Assembly: GCA_039105265.1 (NCBI GenBank) | Contig: JAPFFF010000002.1 | Location: forward strand, 3,534,001-3,598,000 | DNA: 64,000 bases | Reading direction: 5' to 3' | From: Tritrichomonas musculus | Lineage: Eukaryota > Parabasalia > Tritrichomonadida > Tritrichomonadidae | In this document: one piece after another, positions 31,283 to 42,597 of the stretch | Position numbering within the stretch: the first letter of the stretch is position 1 | How the letters are laid out: each line of letters opens with the position of its first letter | Notes under the pieces: generated by a model | Told to the model about the DNA's origin: nothing | Database searches by the model: none | Seen by the model: only the letters and a program-made list of their open reading frames with translations | Made by a program: the position numbers and the translations under genes

Positions 31283-32716
31283 ATGCAAAGTGGTAATGAT
31301 CTTCTTAAAAAGGCTTACACCACAGAAGATTTTGATAAAGAAGCATCGAATTTGATGACAAAGATTTCACAGTATCTTCAAGCAGACCTTTCAAATAAGG
31401 CTATGAATTACTTGACTCCTGATGATCAACTAGATTTTTGGCGAAAAGATTTTGCTACATCAAATAAAGCTGAATTACTAGAACTTTTTGATCAAATTAG
31501 AGCACATTCCTTGAACTTTCATAGTAAAGGATATGTTGGACATCAGGTTGCAATTACACTTCCGATTACAGTATTAACATCAGCATTTATATCTTACTTA
31601 AATAACTCTACTACTATTTATGAAGTTGGAATGGTTGGAAATGCTATGGAAAAAGTGGTAATTGAACATATGGCTGAAAAATTTGGATATGTAGAGGGAT
31701 CAACAGGTATTATTACATCTGGTGGATCATTGAGCAACCTTACTGCTCTTGTCACCGCTAGAACCTCATCAGGAATTCAAGATATCGATTATTATCGCTT
31801 GGCAGTTATGGTTTCTGAAGAAGCACATTATAGTGTTAGTCGAGCAGCGAGTATTATGGGAATCAGGAGTGACAATATCATTAAAGTCCCAGTTAACAAA
31901 GATTGTACAATTAAAACGGAATTACTAGAACAACTTTACCAAGATGCCATATCAAAATCCAAAATTATTTTTTGTATAGTTGGATGTGCATGCACAACAT
32001 CAGTTGGTGCTTATGATGATTTCCAAAAAATTGGTGAATTTGCCGAAAAACATCAAATTTGGTTCCATATCGATGCTGCACATGGAGGTCCCGTTATATT
32101 TTCTCAAAAGTACAAACATTTACTCAATGGCGTAAATCATTCAGATTCTATCAGTGTTGATTTCCATAAAATGATGATGACGCCATCATTATCAACATTA
32201 TTGCTATATAACAAAAGGAACCATAAGCTCAACGAATTTTCACCTAAGGCTGATTATCTTTGGCAAGAGCAACTGAGTCAGGAATGGCATCATTCGGCTT
32301 TACACACAATTGAATGCACCAAACCACTTACTATTATTCATACATATGCAATTATGCGTATTTATGGCGATGAAATTTATGCTCAAAATGTTAACACACT
32401 CTATGATATGGGACATCACTTCGCCGAATTGATAAAATCTAGAAAATCTCTTGAATTAGCATTGGAACCATGCACCAATATTGTATGTTTCCGTTATCGA
32501 CCAGCAAGTGGCGATATTGAAAAATTAAATAGAATAATATCTGACCGACTTTTGAAAGATGGCACTTTTTATGTGGTCAGCACAACAGTTCTTGGCCAAT
32601 TTTATCTTCGTGTTTCTTTGATGAATCCATTGACGAACGAAGAATATTTAATAGCTGTTCTTGATAAAATTGTTGAATTTGGTAGAGAAGTTGAAGCTCA
32701 TCAAAATGACAAGTAA
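31283..32716 (+). CDS. Group II pyridoxal-phosphate-dependent amino acid decarboxylase
   Basis: A 477-residue enzyme of the group II decarboxylases (glutamate, aromatic amino acid and diaminobutyrate decarboxylases). The motifs are TSGGSLSNLTAL (cofactor phosphate region), HIDAAHGGP (Asp pairing with the pyridine nitrogen) and SVDFHKMMMTP, whose Lys forms the Schiff base. All key residues are present, so it should be active. It lacks a targeting peptide and is probably cytosolic. Substrate cannot be decided from motifs; the HK(M/W)x form occurs in several subfamilies, including bacterial ones, and a bacterial origin is possible. The start is the ATG at 31283, three codons after a TTG. It lies 235 bp before the BspA-like gene with no sign of co-regulation. 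Confidence 0.9.
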   Translation: MQSGNDLLKKAYTTEDFDKEASNLMTKISQYLQADLSNKAMNYLTPDDQLDFWRKDFATSNKAELLELFDQIRAHSLNFHSKGYVGHQVAITLPITVLTSAFISYLNNSTTIYEVGMVGNAMEKVVIEHMAEKFGYVEGSTGIITSGGSLSNLTALVTARTSSGIQDIDYYRLAVMVSEEAHYSVSRAASIMGIRSDNIIKVPVNKDCTIKTELLEQLYQDAISKSKIIFCIVGCACTTSVGAYDDFQKIGEFAEKHQIWFHIDAAHGGPVIFSQKYKHLLNGVNHSDSISVDFHKMMMTPSLSTLLLYNKRNHKLNEFSPKADYLWQEQLSQEWHHSALHTIECTKPLTIIHTYAIMRIYGDEIYAQNVNTLYDMGHHFAELIKSRKSLELALEPCTNIVCFRYRPASGDIEKLNRIISDRLLKDGTFYVVSTTVLGQFYLRVSLMNPLTNEEYLIAVLDKIVEFGREVEAHQNDK

Positions 32717-32951
32717 CTTTAGATTTTGTATTTATTTCATTCTATCTTATCCAAAAATAAATATTAAAATTATAAAATTTTCAATTTTTTATTCAATTTC
32801 TAATTTACCAATATTTCAATACATAATTGGTCTGTTAATTCATTTTTTAAATGTGATTTTTTCCGGGTAAAAAAACTACTTCCATTAAATTGAATCAATC
32901 AATTTTTTTTTGTCATTAAACTAAAGTTAAGAGTGAAAATCAAAAAAACAC

Positions 32952-35900
32952 ATGCTTTTTATATTATCATTATTTTCTGCTATTTCATATTCTGCTCTTG
33001 AGTGTTACAATGGAGAACTGATCATTCCTGAAGGGACAACTTCAATTCAAGACTTTCAATATTCCTATTGTTCTAAGTTTACAGGTACATTAAACATTCC
33101 TAGCACTGTCATTTCCATTGGATCTTGGTCGTTTGCCGAATGTTCAGGATTTACAGGCCAATTAATAATTCCAGACAGTGTAACATCAATTGGTGACAGT
33201 GCTTTTAGTGGTTGTTTAGGATTTTCAGGATCATTAATATTATCAAATTCACTTCAAAAACTTGGAAGAAGTACCTTTTCTAAATGCAAAGGATTTAATG
33301 AATCATTAACACTTCCCAATACAATCCAAACCATTGAATATCGCCTATTTTTTGAATGCTCAGGTTTTACAGGCCAATTAACGATACCCGATTCAGTAGC
33401 CACAATCCAGGCCTATGCCTTTTCAATATGCAGCGGTTTTAAAGGTGAATTAAAGCTGCCAAAATATATCGGCGAAATAAAAGAAAGAGCATTCTTTAAG
33501 TGCGCTGGATTCACTGGAAACTTGAAACTTCCAGAATTTTTGTTTCACATTGGAAATTACGCATTTGGCGGTTGTTCTGAATTTAACGGTTCACTAAACA
33601 TTCCAGAAAAAGTTACTGTCCTTTCATCTGGCGTTTTTTCTCAATGCCTCCGATTGAAAGGATCTTTGACAATTCCAACAGATGTTGAAATAATTGAGAA
33701 AAACGCTTTTTTTGAATGTTCTGGATTTGAGGGCACTTTGACGGTTTCCGCTAAAGTAAAGAAAATTGGAGAAGGGTCATTCTTCGGGTGCTCTGGACTC
33801 AAAGGCGATTTGACCATACCTGACTCCGTTTTGGAGGTTGGAAAAAGCGCCTTTATGAAATGCACAGGATTCAATGGTTTATTAAAGCTGTCTGAAAATT
33901 TGAGAGAAGTCAGCGACAGCTCTTTTGCGCACTGTTCACAACTCACTGGAAATTTGATAATACCAAAAAAAGTGACAGAAATTAAAGAAAAGGCTTTTTA
34001 TTGCTGTTTTAGTTTTTGCGGGAGTTTGAATCTGTCCGAGTCATTAAAAAGCATCGGATCTTTCGCTTTCTATCGTTGCTCACAATTGACTGGCAATCTG
34101 GTCATTCCAAAAAATGTCGAAATAATTGGAGACAGGGCATTCTCATGCTGTTCGGCACTGGAAGGACAGCTGCACATACCGAGAAATGTGAAGTCAATTG
34201 GAGAAGGATGCTTTTCTGAATGCTCAAAATTGAATGGCTCATTGAAAATTGAGAGCAACTTGAAAATAATCAATGCGACCGTTTTTTCAGGTTGTTGTGG
34301 ATTGAAGGGCCAATTGAAAATACCAGGTGATGTGATGTCAATTGGCAAAAATTCGTTCTCAAAGTGCTCGGGATTTACGGGAGATTTGACCGTCTCTTGT
34401 GAAGTGATGTCAATTGGCAGTTGTGCATTTTTCAACTGTTTTGGATTCAATGGAACATTGACCATTTCTGACAAAATAAGGTCAATTGGCGAACATGCCT
34501 TTTTCGGCTGCTCTGGTCTCGTTGGACCATTGAAAATCCCATCGTTGATCACAAAAATAGACGACTTTTTGTTTGTGGGCTGTTGTGGGTTTAACGGCTC
34601 ACTAATGATTCCAGAGGAGGTCAGATCAATTGGCAGCTACTCGTTCTTCAGGTGCTCCGGATTGACTGGCTCTTTGGTGATTCCAGACAGAGTCGAGTCA
34701 ATTGGAAAAAGCGCCTTTTCGGGATGCTCTGGATTTGAGGGACCATTGAAAATTTCTGACAAAATAACGGAAATTGAAGAGAGCACTTTTTCACGATGCT
34801 CGTCACTTACTGGAGCATTGGTCATTCCAGACAAAGTTGATTCAATTTTGAATGACGCATTTTTTGAATGTACTGGATTCAATGGGCCATTGAAATTGTC
34901 TCAAAAATTGATGACAATTTCTGAGCACGCATTTGGCCGTTGCACAGGACTCACCAACGACTTGGTCATCCCAGAACACGTCGGGTTTATTGAGGATGGC
35001 GCTTTCTCGGGCTGCTCAGGGCTTAACGGCTCACTTGTCTTTGAGTCAGACATGATTATGAAAATAGGCAAATTTGCCTTTTCGGAATGCTCAGGGCTCC
35101 GCGGCTCGCTGGAAGTGCCGAAGACGATAGTGACGATCGAAGAGGGAGCGTTCAGTGGATGCTCTGGATTTGACGGTTATCTGACGATACCAAATTCAAT
35201 TACTACTATCGAAGAAAGCGCTTTTTACGGGTGTTCAAAATTCAGGGGATCTTTGGTCATACCCGACAGCGTTGCAATCATCGGAAGGCGGGCCTTCTCT
35301 GGCTGCTCCGGCTTCGACGGAACATTGAAGATATCGAGCCTGGTCCACTCTATCGGCGAAGCTGCCTTTTCGGGATGTTTTGGACTCACTGGCTCTCTGT
35401 CTCTTCCAGACTTTGTTGAGACTGTCCGCAGCAACCTCTTCTCCGGCTGCTCGGGCCTCAACGGCACTGTAAAGCTTGGCAGCGCGGTGGCCACCATTAG
35501 CGAGGGCGCCTTCATGGGATGCACCAGACTTAGGGGCCCTTTGGAGGTCCCTTCCAGTGTGATGTCAATTGAAAGAGGGGCCTTTTTGGGGTGCTCCAGT
35601 CTTGATGGAAATCTGACACTTCCCAAAAAACTGACAAAAATCAGCAACTTTTTGTTCGCTAATTGTAGTGGATTGAATGGATATTTGGCCATACCAGAAG
35701 AAGTTGTTTACATCGGCCAGGGATCGTTCAGTGGCTGCCAGAAACTGACAGGTGACCTGATCATTCCAAACAGAGTTAGTCAAATTGGAAAAAGTGCCTT
35801 TTCGTTGTGCGCGGGCTTCAACGGGAGGCTGAAACTGTCGTCCGAGCTAAATTCAATCGGAGAATTTGCATTTTACGGTTGTTCTCAATTTCAAGGTGAA

Positions 35901-36899
35901 TTAAATTTACCTTACTCGTTATCGTCAATTAATGAGAGCGCCTTTTATGGATGCTTTGGACTGACGGGCTCCTTGCGGATACCAAATAACGTATCGCGTA
36001 TCGGCGAACGTTGCTTTTTCGGTTGTTTTGGATTCAATGGGACGATAGAAATAACGGATTCAATTGAAAAAATTGAACCGTTTACATTTTATGGATGCTA
36101 CCAGTTAAAAGGAGATTTGGCGATTCCAGACAACGTTGTTCAAATTGGTATTTCGTCCTTTGCTGGTTGCTCTGAATTAAACGGTCGCCTATCGCTTTCA
36201 AAACATTTGGTTTCTATAGGCGAGAATGCGTTTTTTAAATGCCATAGATTGAAAGGGGAATTGGAAATACCAAACTCTGTTAGTAAAATTGGATCCGGCG
36301 CCTTTTTTGAATGCTCTGAAATTAGTGGAGATTTAATACTTCCTTATTCGTTGGATATGATTGAATCAAACACTTTTTATGGTTGCTCAAATTTGACGGG
36401 TCCTTTATCAATTCCATTAAAAGTGAAAGAAATCGATGATGGCGCTTTTTACGGTTGCTTGAATCTTTGCCGATCTTTGATGATTCCCGATTCTGTTACT
36501 TCAATTGGATCATTGTCTTTTTATGGCTGTCTACATTACAATGAAAGCTTGATTCTTTCTTCTTCTTTGGCAAAAATCGGATTTCATGCTTTCAAAATGA
36601 CGAACTTTTTGAATGTAACTTTTAATGGTATTTTTGAACCTAATTGCGAAGCAGACATTGGATTCCCAAGTTACCAAATAATTCAAACAAGTGAACAGTA
36701 TAGAGGGGAGAAATTTGGTTCTTATCAAATTGCAAATGGCTTTATTCAAAAAGATGAAATAAATAATATTCAAAAAAATAAAGATTACTTAATTTGCTTT
36801 GGCTCAATATTTTTGGTCGCTGTCATAATAATGGTTCTTATAACCGTGGCTTTTATTCATAACCATAAAAAAATATTTGATAGAAATAATTTAGATTAA
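32952..36899 (+). CDS. BspA-like TpLRR surface protein
   Basis: A 1315-residue protein with an N-terminal signal peptide (MLFILSLFSAISYSALEC), roughly fifty 23-residue TpLRR/LRR_5 repeats of the form IPxxVxxIGxxAFxGCxGFxGxL, one transmembrane helix near residues 1278-1302 (FGSIFLVAVIIMVLITVAFI) and a short tail, HNHKKIFDRNNLD. This is the architecture of trichomonad BspA-like proteins, which are displayed on the cell surface and are thought to bind host or bacterial ligands, by analogy with BspA of Tannerella. The repeated frames in other phases and on the other strand over this gene are shadows. The repeats between about 34.9 and 35.8 kb are clearly more GC-rich than the ends of the gene. 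The start is the ATG at 32952. Confidence 0.95.
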   Translation: MLFILSLFSAISYSALECYNGELIIPEGTTSIQDFQYSYCSKFTGTLNIPSTVISIGSWSFAECSGFTGQLIIPDSVTSIGDSAFSGCLGFSGSLILSNSLQKLGRSTFSKCKGFNESLTLPNTIQTIEYRLFFECSGFTGQLTIPDSVATIQAYAFSICSGFKGELKLPKYIGEIKERAFFKCAGFTGNLKLPEFLFHIGNYAFGGCSEFNGSLNIPEKVTVLSSGVFSQCLRLKGSLTIPTDVEIIEKNAFFECSGFEGTLTVSAKVKKIGEGSFFGCSGLKGDLTIPDSVLEVGKSAFMKCTGFNGLLKLSENLREVSDSSFAHCSQLTGNLIIPKKVTEIKEKAFYCCFSFCGSLNLSESLKSIGSFAFYRCSQLTGNLVIPKNVEIIGDRAFSCCSALEGQLHIPRNVKSIGEGCFSECSKLNGSLKIESNLKIINATVFSGCCGLKGQLKIPGDVMSIGKNSFSKCSGFTGDLTVSCEVMSIGSCAFFNCFGFNGTLTISDKIRSIGEHAFFGCSGLVGPLKIPSLITKIDDFLFVGCCGFNGSLMIPEEVRSIGSYSFFRCSGLTGSLVIPDRVESIGKSAFSGCSGFEGPLKISDKITEIEESTFSRCSSLTGALVIPDKVDSILNDAFFECTGFNGPLKLSQKLMTISEHAFGRCTGLTNDLVIPEHVGFIEDGAFSGCSGLNGSLVFESDMIMKIGKFAFSECSGLRGSLEVPKTIVTIEEGAFSGCSGFDGYLTIPNSITTIEESAFYGCSKFRGSLVIPDSVAIIGRRAFSGCSGFDGTLKISSLVHSIGEAAFSGCFGLTGSLSLPDFVETVRSNLFSGCSGLNGTVKLGSAVATISEGAFMGCTRLRGPLEVPSSVMSIERGAFLGCSSLDGNLTLPKKLTKISNFLFANCSGLNGYLAIPEEVVYIGQGSFSGCQKLTGDLIIPNRVSQIGKSAFSLCAGFNGRLKLSSELNSIGEFAFYGCSQFQGELNLPYSLSSINESAFYGCFGLTGSLRIPNNVSRIGERCFFGCFGFNGTIEITDSIEKIEPFTFYGCYQLKGDLAIPDNVVQIGISSFAGCSELNGRLSLSKHLVSIGENAFFKCHRLKGELEIPNSVSKIGSGAFFECSEISGDLILPYSLDMIESNTFYGCSNLTGPLSIPLKVKEIDDGAFYGCLNLCRSLMIPDSVTSIGSLSFYGCLHYNESLILSSSLAKIGFHAFKMTNFLNVTFNGIFEPNCEADIGFPSYQIIQTSEQYRGEKFGSYQIANGFIQKDEINNIQKNKDYLICFGSIFLVAVIIMVLITVAFIHNHKKIFDRNNLD

Positions 36900-37586
36900 C
36901 TACATTTAATGACAAATTTACTTACTAAAGAAATTAACATTGAATTTATTCCTACTTTTAATCAATTATATTTAAATGATATGGAATGAGGATTTTCAGG
37001 AATCACTTTGTACGATAATTATTATGTGATGATTTTTTTTAATAATAAACCACACAAAAAGTGGCATCACACTATCAATATGAGAGGTGCGAGAACTCTC
37101 TTTTTTAAAATTACAACAAAATTTTGAAATACAATATACATTATAAAATGATAAATATCATATTTTAATTTTGTGATCTTTCTCTCCGTAGTTGCCAAAA
37201 TATTTATTATTTAATTAATTTATAGATTTGAATATATTAATATATAAACCATTCAATTTTTTAAAATATAAATATAATATTATTTATGCTATTTTTAGTT
37301 ATTAAAAATTAATTTTTTATTAATTAGGAGCTTTTAATTTTATTTTATTACGGAAGTCCATCTTTTTAATAATCTGAGCCCAATTTTATAGTGAAAATTT
37401 AATTTTTCTTCAAATTCATCATCATCGAAGCCTTCTTTTTCCAAATTGTGATTAATTGTTGAATAGTTTTGTATAAAAAATAATAATGAATCTTCAGTTG
37501 AAAGCTTTTTCATCATTATTTATTAAAATTTCTGAGAGAAAATTTCTGAGAAATCTGGCCAAATATTTTTTTCTTAATCATATCTC

Positions 37587-37688
37587 AAAAATGGCTCTAA
37601 GGATAATAAAAAAAAATTGTAGAATAGTGAGTAAATTGTATATTTATTTAAATAAAACTGTTTCACCAAAATTCATAGGGCCATTTTT
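37587..37688. repeat. MITE-like repeat, copy 1
   Basis: Begins AAAAATGGCTCTA and ends TAGGGCCATTTTT, a 13-bp inverted repeat with one mismatch. It is preceded by TATCTC, similar to the TATCTT before copy 2. The interiors of the two copies differ. Confidence 0.55.
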
Positions 37689-38126
37689 TAATTATTCATT
37701 GTTAAATGTTAAATCCATTTTATTCGACGAATTTTAAATAAAATCCAGATTTTGATTGAAAATTTTATTTATATTTGCGATCTATTTGAAATAATATAAC
37801 CAAATTCATGCTTTGTTAAAAAATAATCAAAATATGCTAATAATAATTTTTTCATCAATTTCCTTTTCATACAATAATAAATATATATTCATAAATATTT
37901 CAATGCAATATTTAGTTTTTGTAAATTTTATTAAGTTTTCTTAAATAGAAATGCTCATTTTCTTTACTTTTTTGTCCATTTTTTAAATTGAGAGGAATAA
38001 ATCCTAATTCTCAGAATTTAATAAAATCAATCAAAACATATATTTAATAAAGCTTTATCAATTAATTGAATTGATAGTCAAATATTAAAAACATCTTTGG
38101 CCATAAATAAATAGCTTTTGTATCTT

Positions 38127-38227
38127 AAAAATGGCTCTAACGTTTCGTATATAAAAATGTTTATAAGCATTAAATATTACATTTAATATAATAGATAAGT
38201 TTTATTGAGAATGATAGGGCCATTTTT
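38127..38227. repeat. MITE-like repeat, copy 2
   Basis: Begins AAAAATGGCTCTA and ends TAGGGCCATTTTT, with the same ends and nearly the same length (101 against 102 bp) as copy 1, 540 bp away in the same orientation. Confidence 0.55.
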
Positions 38228-40026
38228 TACATGGGAACTTCAAAAATAAAAAAGCTTTTTATTTGCCAAATTTAGATTTAAATGAGGAATTTCAAGCTTA
38301 ATAAGAAGTATATTATTGATATAAACCGAAATAATGCATTACATTCCCAATTTATATAAAATTTAATAAAGATATGTTGATTTTAATATTTCGACTGACT
38401 CATCCAAAACTCAACGAAAATGATTTTTTTGCATAATATATCATGTATCAAATAATATGTAAAATTACTATATGTTCTTTTCAACTTGAAATATCAAATA
38501 TCTATACTTTTTTATTAAATTTTGAAAATTGAATGCAATTGAGAGAAATAAATCCTACTTCTCTGAATTTGATTTAAAAAAACTAAAATGGCGTCTCCCG
38601 AGCCATTTCATTTCATTTAAAAATATAATAATACAAATAAAAAATGCAGTAAAATTATAAGTAGTTATCCCCATAGAAACAAAAAAAAATTGAGATATTT
38701 TTAAAATATTAGTTTTTTGATTGTGTTTTAAATATATCTCAGCTAAATTAATATAAAATCTTAATTTTATCATTTATAAAGATTTCTGATATAATTAAAA
38801 ACATTAATAAGCATCTATCAAACAAAAATAACAATTATTTATTGAATTATTTAGTTTTTTGTTCCCCAAAATAGATATGCATTTTTCAGTATCTATAATG
38901 AGGTTCAAGAAATAAAATATTATTTTTTAATTATTATACAATAAAGATATATTATATTTATTTTAAATAGTATAAAATATTTAAAATATTATGAGATATT
39001 TGAAAAATTAAAAAACGGTTTTTTTTTGTATATTTAGTTCTCGCACCTTTTCAATATGATAGTATCCGAAAATGGTTTTGCTTTTTTATTCATTATAAAT
39101 CATTTTTTTTTTTTTTTTAGTTTTGTTGAGAATTTTCAAGTAATTTTGCTTATGCTTTAAAAAAATTTTAATAAAATTGTTTATAAATATTCATTTCTGG
39201 ACATTCATTAATATTGAACTAAGCACATATTGTAAATATTTAAAATATTTATATATATATGTTCTTCAAATGAATATTAATGCCAAAATTAAATTCAAAT
39301 TTTTTTCAATTCTAAATAAATACTTATAAAACAAAATTTAATTGCGATACTAAAAATGAAATTTATGAAATGATTATGGAAAGATGATATTACTTTGAGA
39401 TATTTCACAAATATTGAAATGAATACGTTATTATTTATAAAAAACAATAATTTTATTTCATTGGAATTTATAAAAACAATGATTTTAATTCATATATAGA
39501 GTTATTTCACAGTCGTAAGTAAATTGTTAAAAAGTTCATTAATTTGAAATATTCAAAAGAGGTTCAATAAAAATTATTTTTTCAGAGGGTGTTAATGTTT
39601 TAGCCAAAAATTGATCAAAAATCATACAATGAGTGAAACTTTTTGAATAATATCAATTTTCAATAAAAATTCAAATTCTTTTTTATACTTTATTAAGCTT
39701 TTTAAATAATTCCCTACATTTAGAATCATCATTTTAAAACTTCTCAATCAATTTAAAAAAACTCAGAAAAATTTCTAATAATCAATCATATATATTATAA
39801 ATGGTTCAACACCATACAAATGCTTTTATAATTAATGAAGATGATAAATATTATATTTCGTCAATTTAAATCACTAAGGTGACTTCACTTTATCAAACTT
39901 TATTCAATATTATTTTTTTTAAATTCTTAAACTATTGAATAATTTGAATAAAATAAAATGAATTCTAAATTCAATAATTCAGAAATAAAGTGATTAGTTC
40001 TAAAAAAAAATATTTTTGATCACATT

Positions 40027-40890
40027 ATGATTATGAATGCTTTTGTCCCAATGATCAACATACAAAGTTACATGATCAACAATAATGCAAACCAAGAAAA
40101 TAAGGCAACACAAAATCAACCACAGTTTTTAACCTTTTCTTTTAGCAATTTGAATGATTCTTCTAATAAGATCAAGAATCCCTATTTTCAAAATGTACAA
40201 TTCTATTCGATGCTTGGTCAAAAAGAACATTTAAACCAAGCTTCGCCTACATTAAAAAACAATTGCTATAATCCCGAACAGTTTAATTCTATGATCTTAT
40301 CAGTAAACAAACATCAGGCTCCTAAGAAGACATCAAAATGCAATAGTGTGAATTTATTAATTCAAATGAGCAAAGAAAATGAAAAAATAAATCAAGCAAA
40401 TCCGAGAGATAAAAATCAAACTTCTCGAAGAAAATTCACAGAAAATGAAGATGATCTTCTTAAAAAAGTTGTTAAAATTTTTGGAAAATCTAATTGGAGA
40501 ATCATTTCTTCATTAGTTCCAGGTCGCACCCCAAGACAATGCAGGGATAGATACACAAATTATTTAGCACCAGGACTCGTTCGTCTTGACTGGTCAGACG
40601 AAGAAGATAAACTTTTGGCTGAAAAATTTGAAACATATGGACCTCAATGGACATTAATTCGCCAATTCTTTCCAACTCGTTCGCCAAATGATATTAAAAA
40701 TCGTTATAATTATACAGTTTGCCGAAAGATTCATTCATATCAAAAATCAGACGATATTATTGAAAAAGAAAATGATTCAATTTTGGACTCAATACCTCAG
40801 GACGATGATATTTTCGCTTTGAATTTAATAGATTCTGGATTTATTGATCAACCGGATTTTTATTCTGGTGATAATGAATTCAATTATTAA
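40027..40890 (+). CDS. Two-repeat Myb-like DNA-binding protein
   Basis: A 287-residue protein. After an Asn/Gln-rich N-terminal region of about 135 residues there are two adjacent Myb/SANT repeats: repeat one, RRKFTENEDDLLKKVVKIFG ... NWRIISSLVPGRTPRQCRDRY, and repeat two, LDWSDEEDKLLAEKFETYG ... QWTLIRQFFPTRSPNDIKNRY. The three spaced aromatic or hydrophobic residues and the recognition helices (RTPRQCRDRY, RSPNDIKNRY) are intact. The family, R2R3-like Myb proteins, is expanded in trichomonads and includes regulators that bind promoter and initiator-like motifs. The acidic Asp-rich C-terminus could act in activation. Start ATG at 40027. Target genes are unknown. Confidence 0.9.
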   Translation: MIMNAFVPMINIQSYMINNNANQENKATQNQPQFLTFSFSNLNDSSNKIKNPYFQNVQFYSMLGQKEHLNQASPTLKNNCYNPEQFNSMILSVNKHQAPKKTSKCNSVNLLIQMSKENEKINQANPRDKNQTSRRKFTENEDDLLKKVVKIFGKSNWRIISSLVPGRTPRQCRDRYTNYLAPGLVRLDWSDEEDKLLAEKFETYGPQWTLIRQFFPTRSPNDIKNRYNYTVCRKIHSYQKSDDIIEKENDSILDSIPQDDDIFALNLIDSGFIDQPDFYSGDNEFNY

Positions 40891-42365
40891 AATTTAAATA
40901 GATTACAACGGATTTTATAATATTAATAAAAAGATTGACTATTAATATTTTATAATTATTTTTAATTTTCATAAATATTTTCATATTTTAAATTTTTATA
41001 TTTAAATTATTATGTATGTTTTCAGAAACAAAAAAAAAAAAAAAATTAAACTTTTCTCAAAGAAAGAAATTGCATCTTCAAAAATCTAATATCATATTCT
41101 ATTCCAAAAAACTGTTAGCATAAATAAAAAAGGGATGAATTGAAAAATTCTATACTCTTTGAAAAATAAGGAAAAGAAAAAAATGAGACGAACTTTTTAT
41201 TTAAAAACAAAAATTTTGTTTTCAATGTAATTGAATGAAAAAAATTTAACATCCTCACAATAAATAAAAAAAAATATTCATTAAATAATCAAAAAAAGTT
41301 TGAACGTTTAATTTCTTTCAATTTTTCTTTACTAGCTTCAATTTTTTCATATCATAAAATAATAAAATACTATTTTATCATGGAATTGCAATAACAAGCA
41401 AAAATAGAAGCTGAAATCAGTACATATTCTTATCTTATGTGATTTCAAACAAATGATGCAAATTCAATTAATTGAATTTCTTAAAATTTGGATGAATATT
41501 TCTGAGCCATAACCTTAATGGCTATAGAAAATATTGAATTTTTTATTCCAATATAAACAACCTTGCCATATCTAATCTCATACTCATTAAAAAATTATAA
41601 ATAAAAAACAAAAGAATAAAAAAATAAAAATATGGATGTAAATTTAAATTGAAGCTATTAAAAAATTATAAATAAAAAACAAAATATGGATGCTCGAAAT
41701 TAAGAGCAGTTGAAACTTTTTGAGGGAATTACAAAAATCAATGAAAAATTATATTCAAATTTTTGAATAATTATAATATGGGTACAAATTATTTTTATTG
41801 AATTTTTTTTGGTTTTACATTTTTATTTAAGAAATCAAAATAATATCACATAGAGGAATCAATGATTATATCTTATTAAAATGACATATTTTTGAACTAT
41901 TTGAATTATTAAATGTTCAATATTACACAAAAAGTTTTAAAAAACTCACAAAAAGAAAAGATTTTTCTCAATGATTTTAATCAATAATTCTGGATTCATA
42001 TTATAAATATCATTGCCATTATACAAAATTTCTTGTTACAAAAGTATTTTGTTAAGTAACTGCTTTTTTTTTTTTTTTTTTTATTTAATCTAATTAATGA
42101 GGTGATATAATTTGAAATAATGAGTATTTAAATACAATAAACCGCTCATTTAGAAATCCGAATCGTTTCATTCAATGTGATATCATTAGAAAAATAATAA
42201 TAATAATAAAAAAAATAAAAGAAAAGTTTGAATATTGATCACAATTAATCTTTTTTATATATTTATTTGACCGAAGTATACATTAACCTTTGCTTGAGTC
42301 GAGTCAAGCCCATCATAAAATTGTATATTAATTCAAAAAGTTTGATAATTGAATTAAAATTTAAT

Positions 42366-42511
42366 TAAACTGGAAGTCAAAAGTCGGACGGTGAATTGAA
42401 TAAATTTGAATATAAAATTTTAAAAATAAAGAAAAAACTCAAAAATTTTAATTCAAAATTCACACTTTTACATTGAAAAATCGTCCGATTTTTGATCTGC
42501 TTCAAAAAGTG
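42366..42511. repeat. MITE-like repeat related to the Tc1/mariner left end
   Basis: About 146 bp. The left end reads TAAACTGGAAGTCAAAAGTC followed by GGACG and aligns with the left end of the transposon at 27739 (TAAACTGGATTCGATAAATC then GGACC). The right end, GTCCGATTTTTGATCTGC then TTCAAAAAGT, aligns with the transposon's inner inverted copy at about 27851-27876 (GTCCGACTTTTCGAATGC then CTCAAAAAGT). It has no coding capacity and would depend on a related transposase. Confidence 0.6.
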
Positions 42512-42597
42512 TAAAAACTAAAATATTTTTATTCAAAAAGTTAAAAATTGTAAATCTTCGAAAAATTAAAAATCTATTTTTTTTCTCAGATAAGCTT

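Larger units (their letters stand above)
36900..40026. other. Long AT-rich intergenic region
   Basis: 3.1 kb, mostly A/T runs. It holds two 101-102 bp MITE-like repeats (37587-37688, 38127-38227), a short palindrome AAATGGC...GCCATTT near 38587-38610 and one ACTTTTTGAA (39638-39647). An 83-codon frame at 37486-37737 overlaps the first MITE-like repeat and lacks features, so it is not called. Confidence 0.5.

Noticed and set aside
33641-35783. Several minus-strand and shifted frames over the BspA-like gene
   Set aside because: They are shadows produced by the regular LRR repeats of the + strand gene.
37486-37737. 83-codon + strand frame
   Set aside because: It runs across a MITE-like repeat and has no recognisable domain or codon pattern.
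42281-42310. Possible tRNA or hairpin RNA near CTTGAGTCGAGTCAAG
   Set aside because: It forms only a short stem, and I found no tRNA A and B box pair here or elsewhere in the window.
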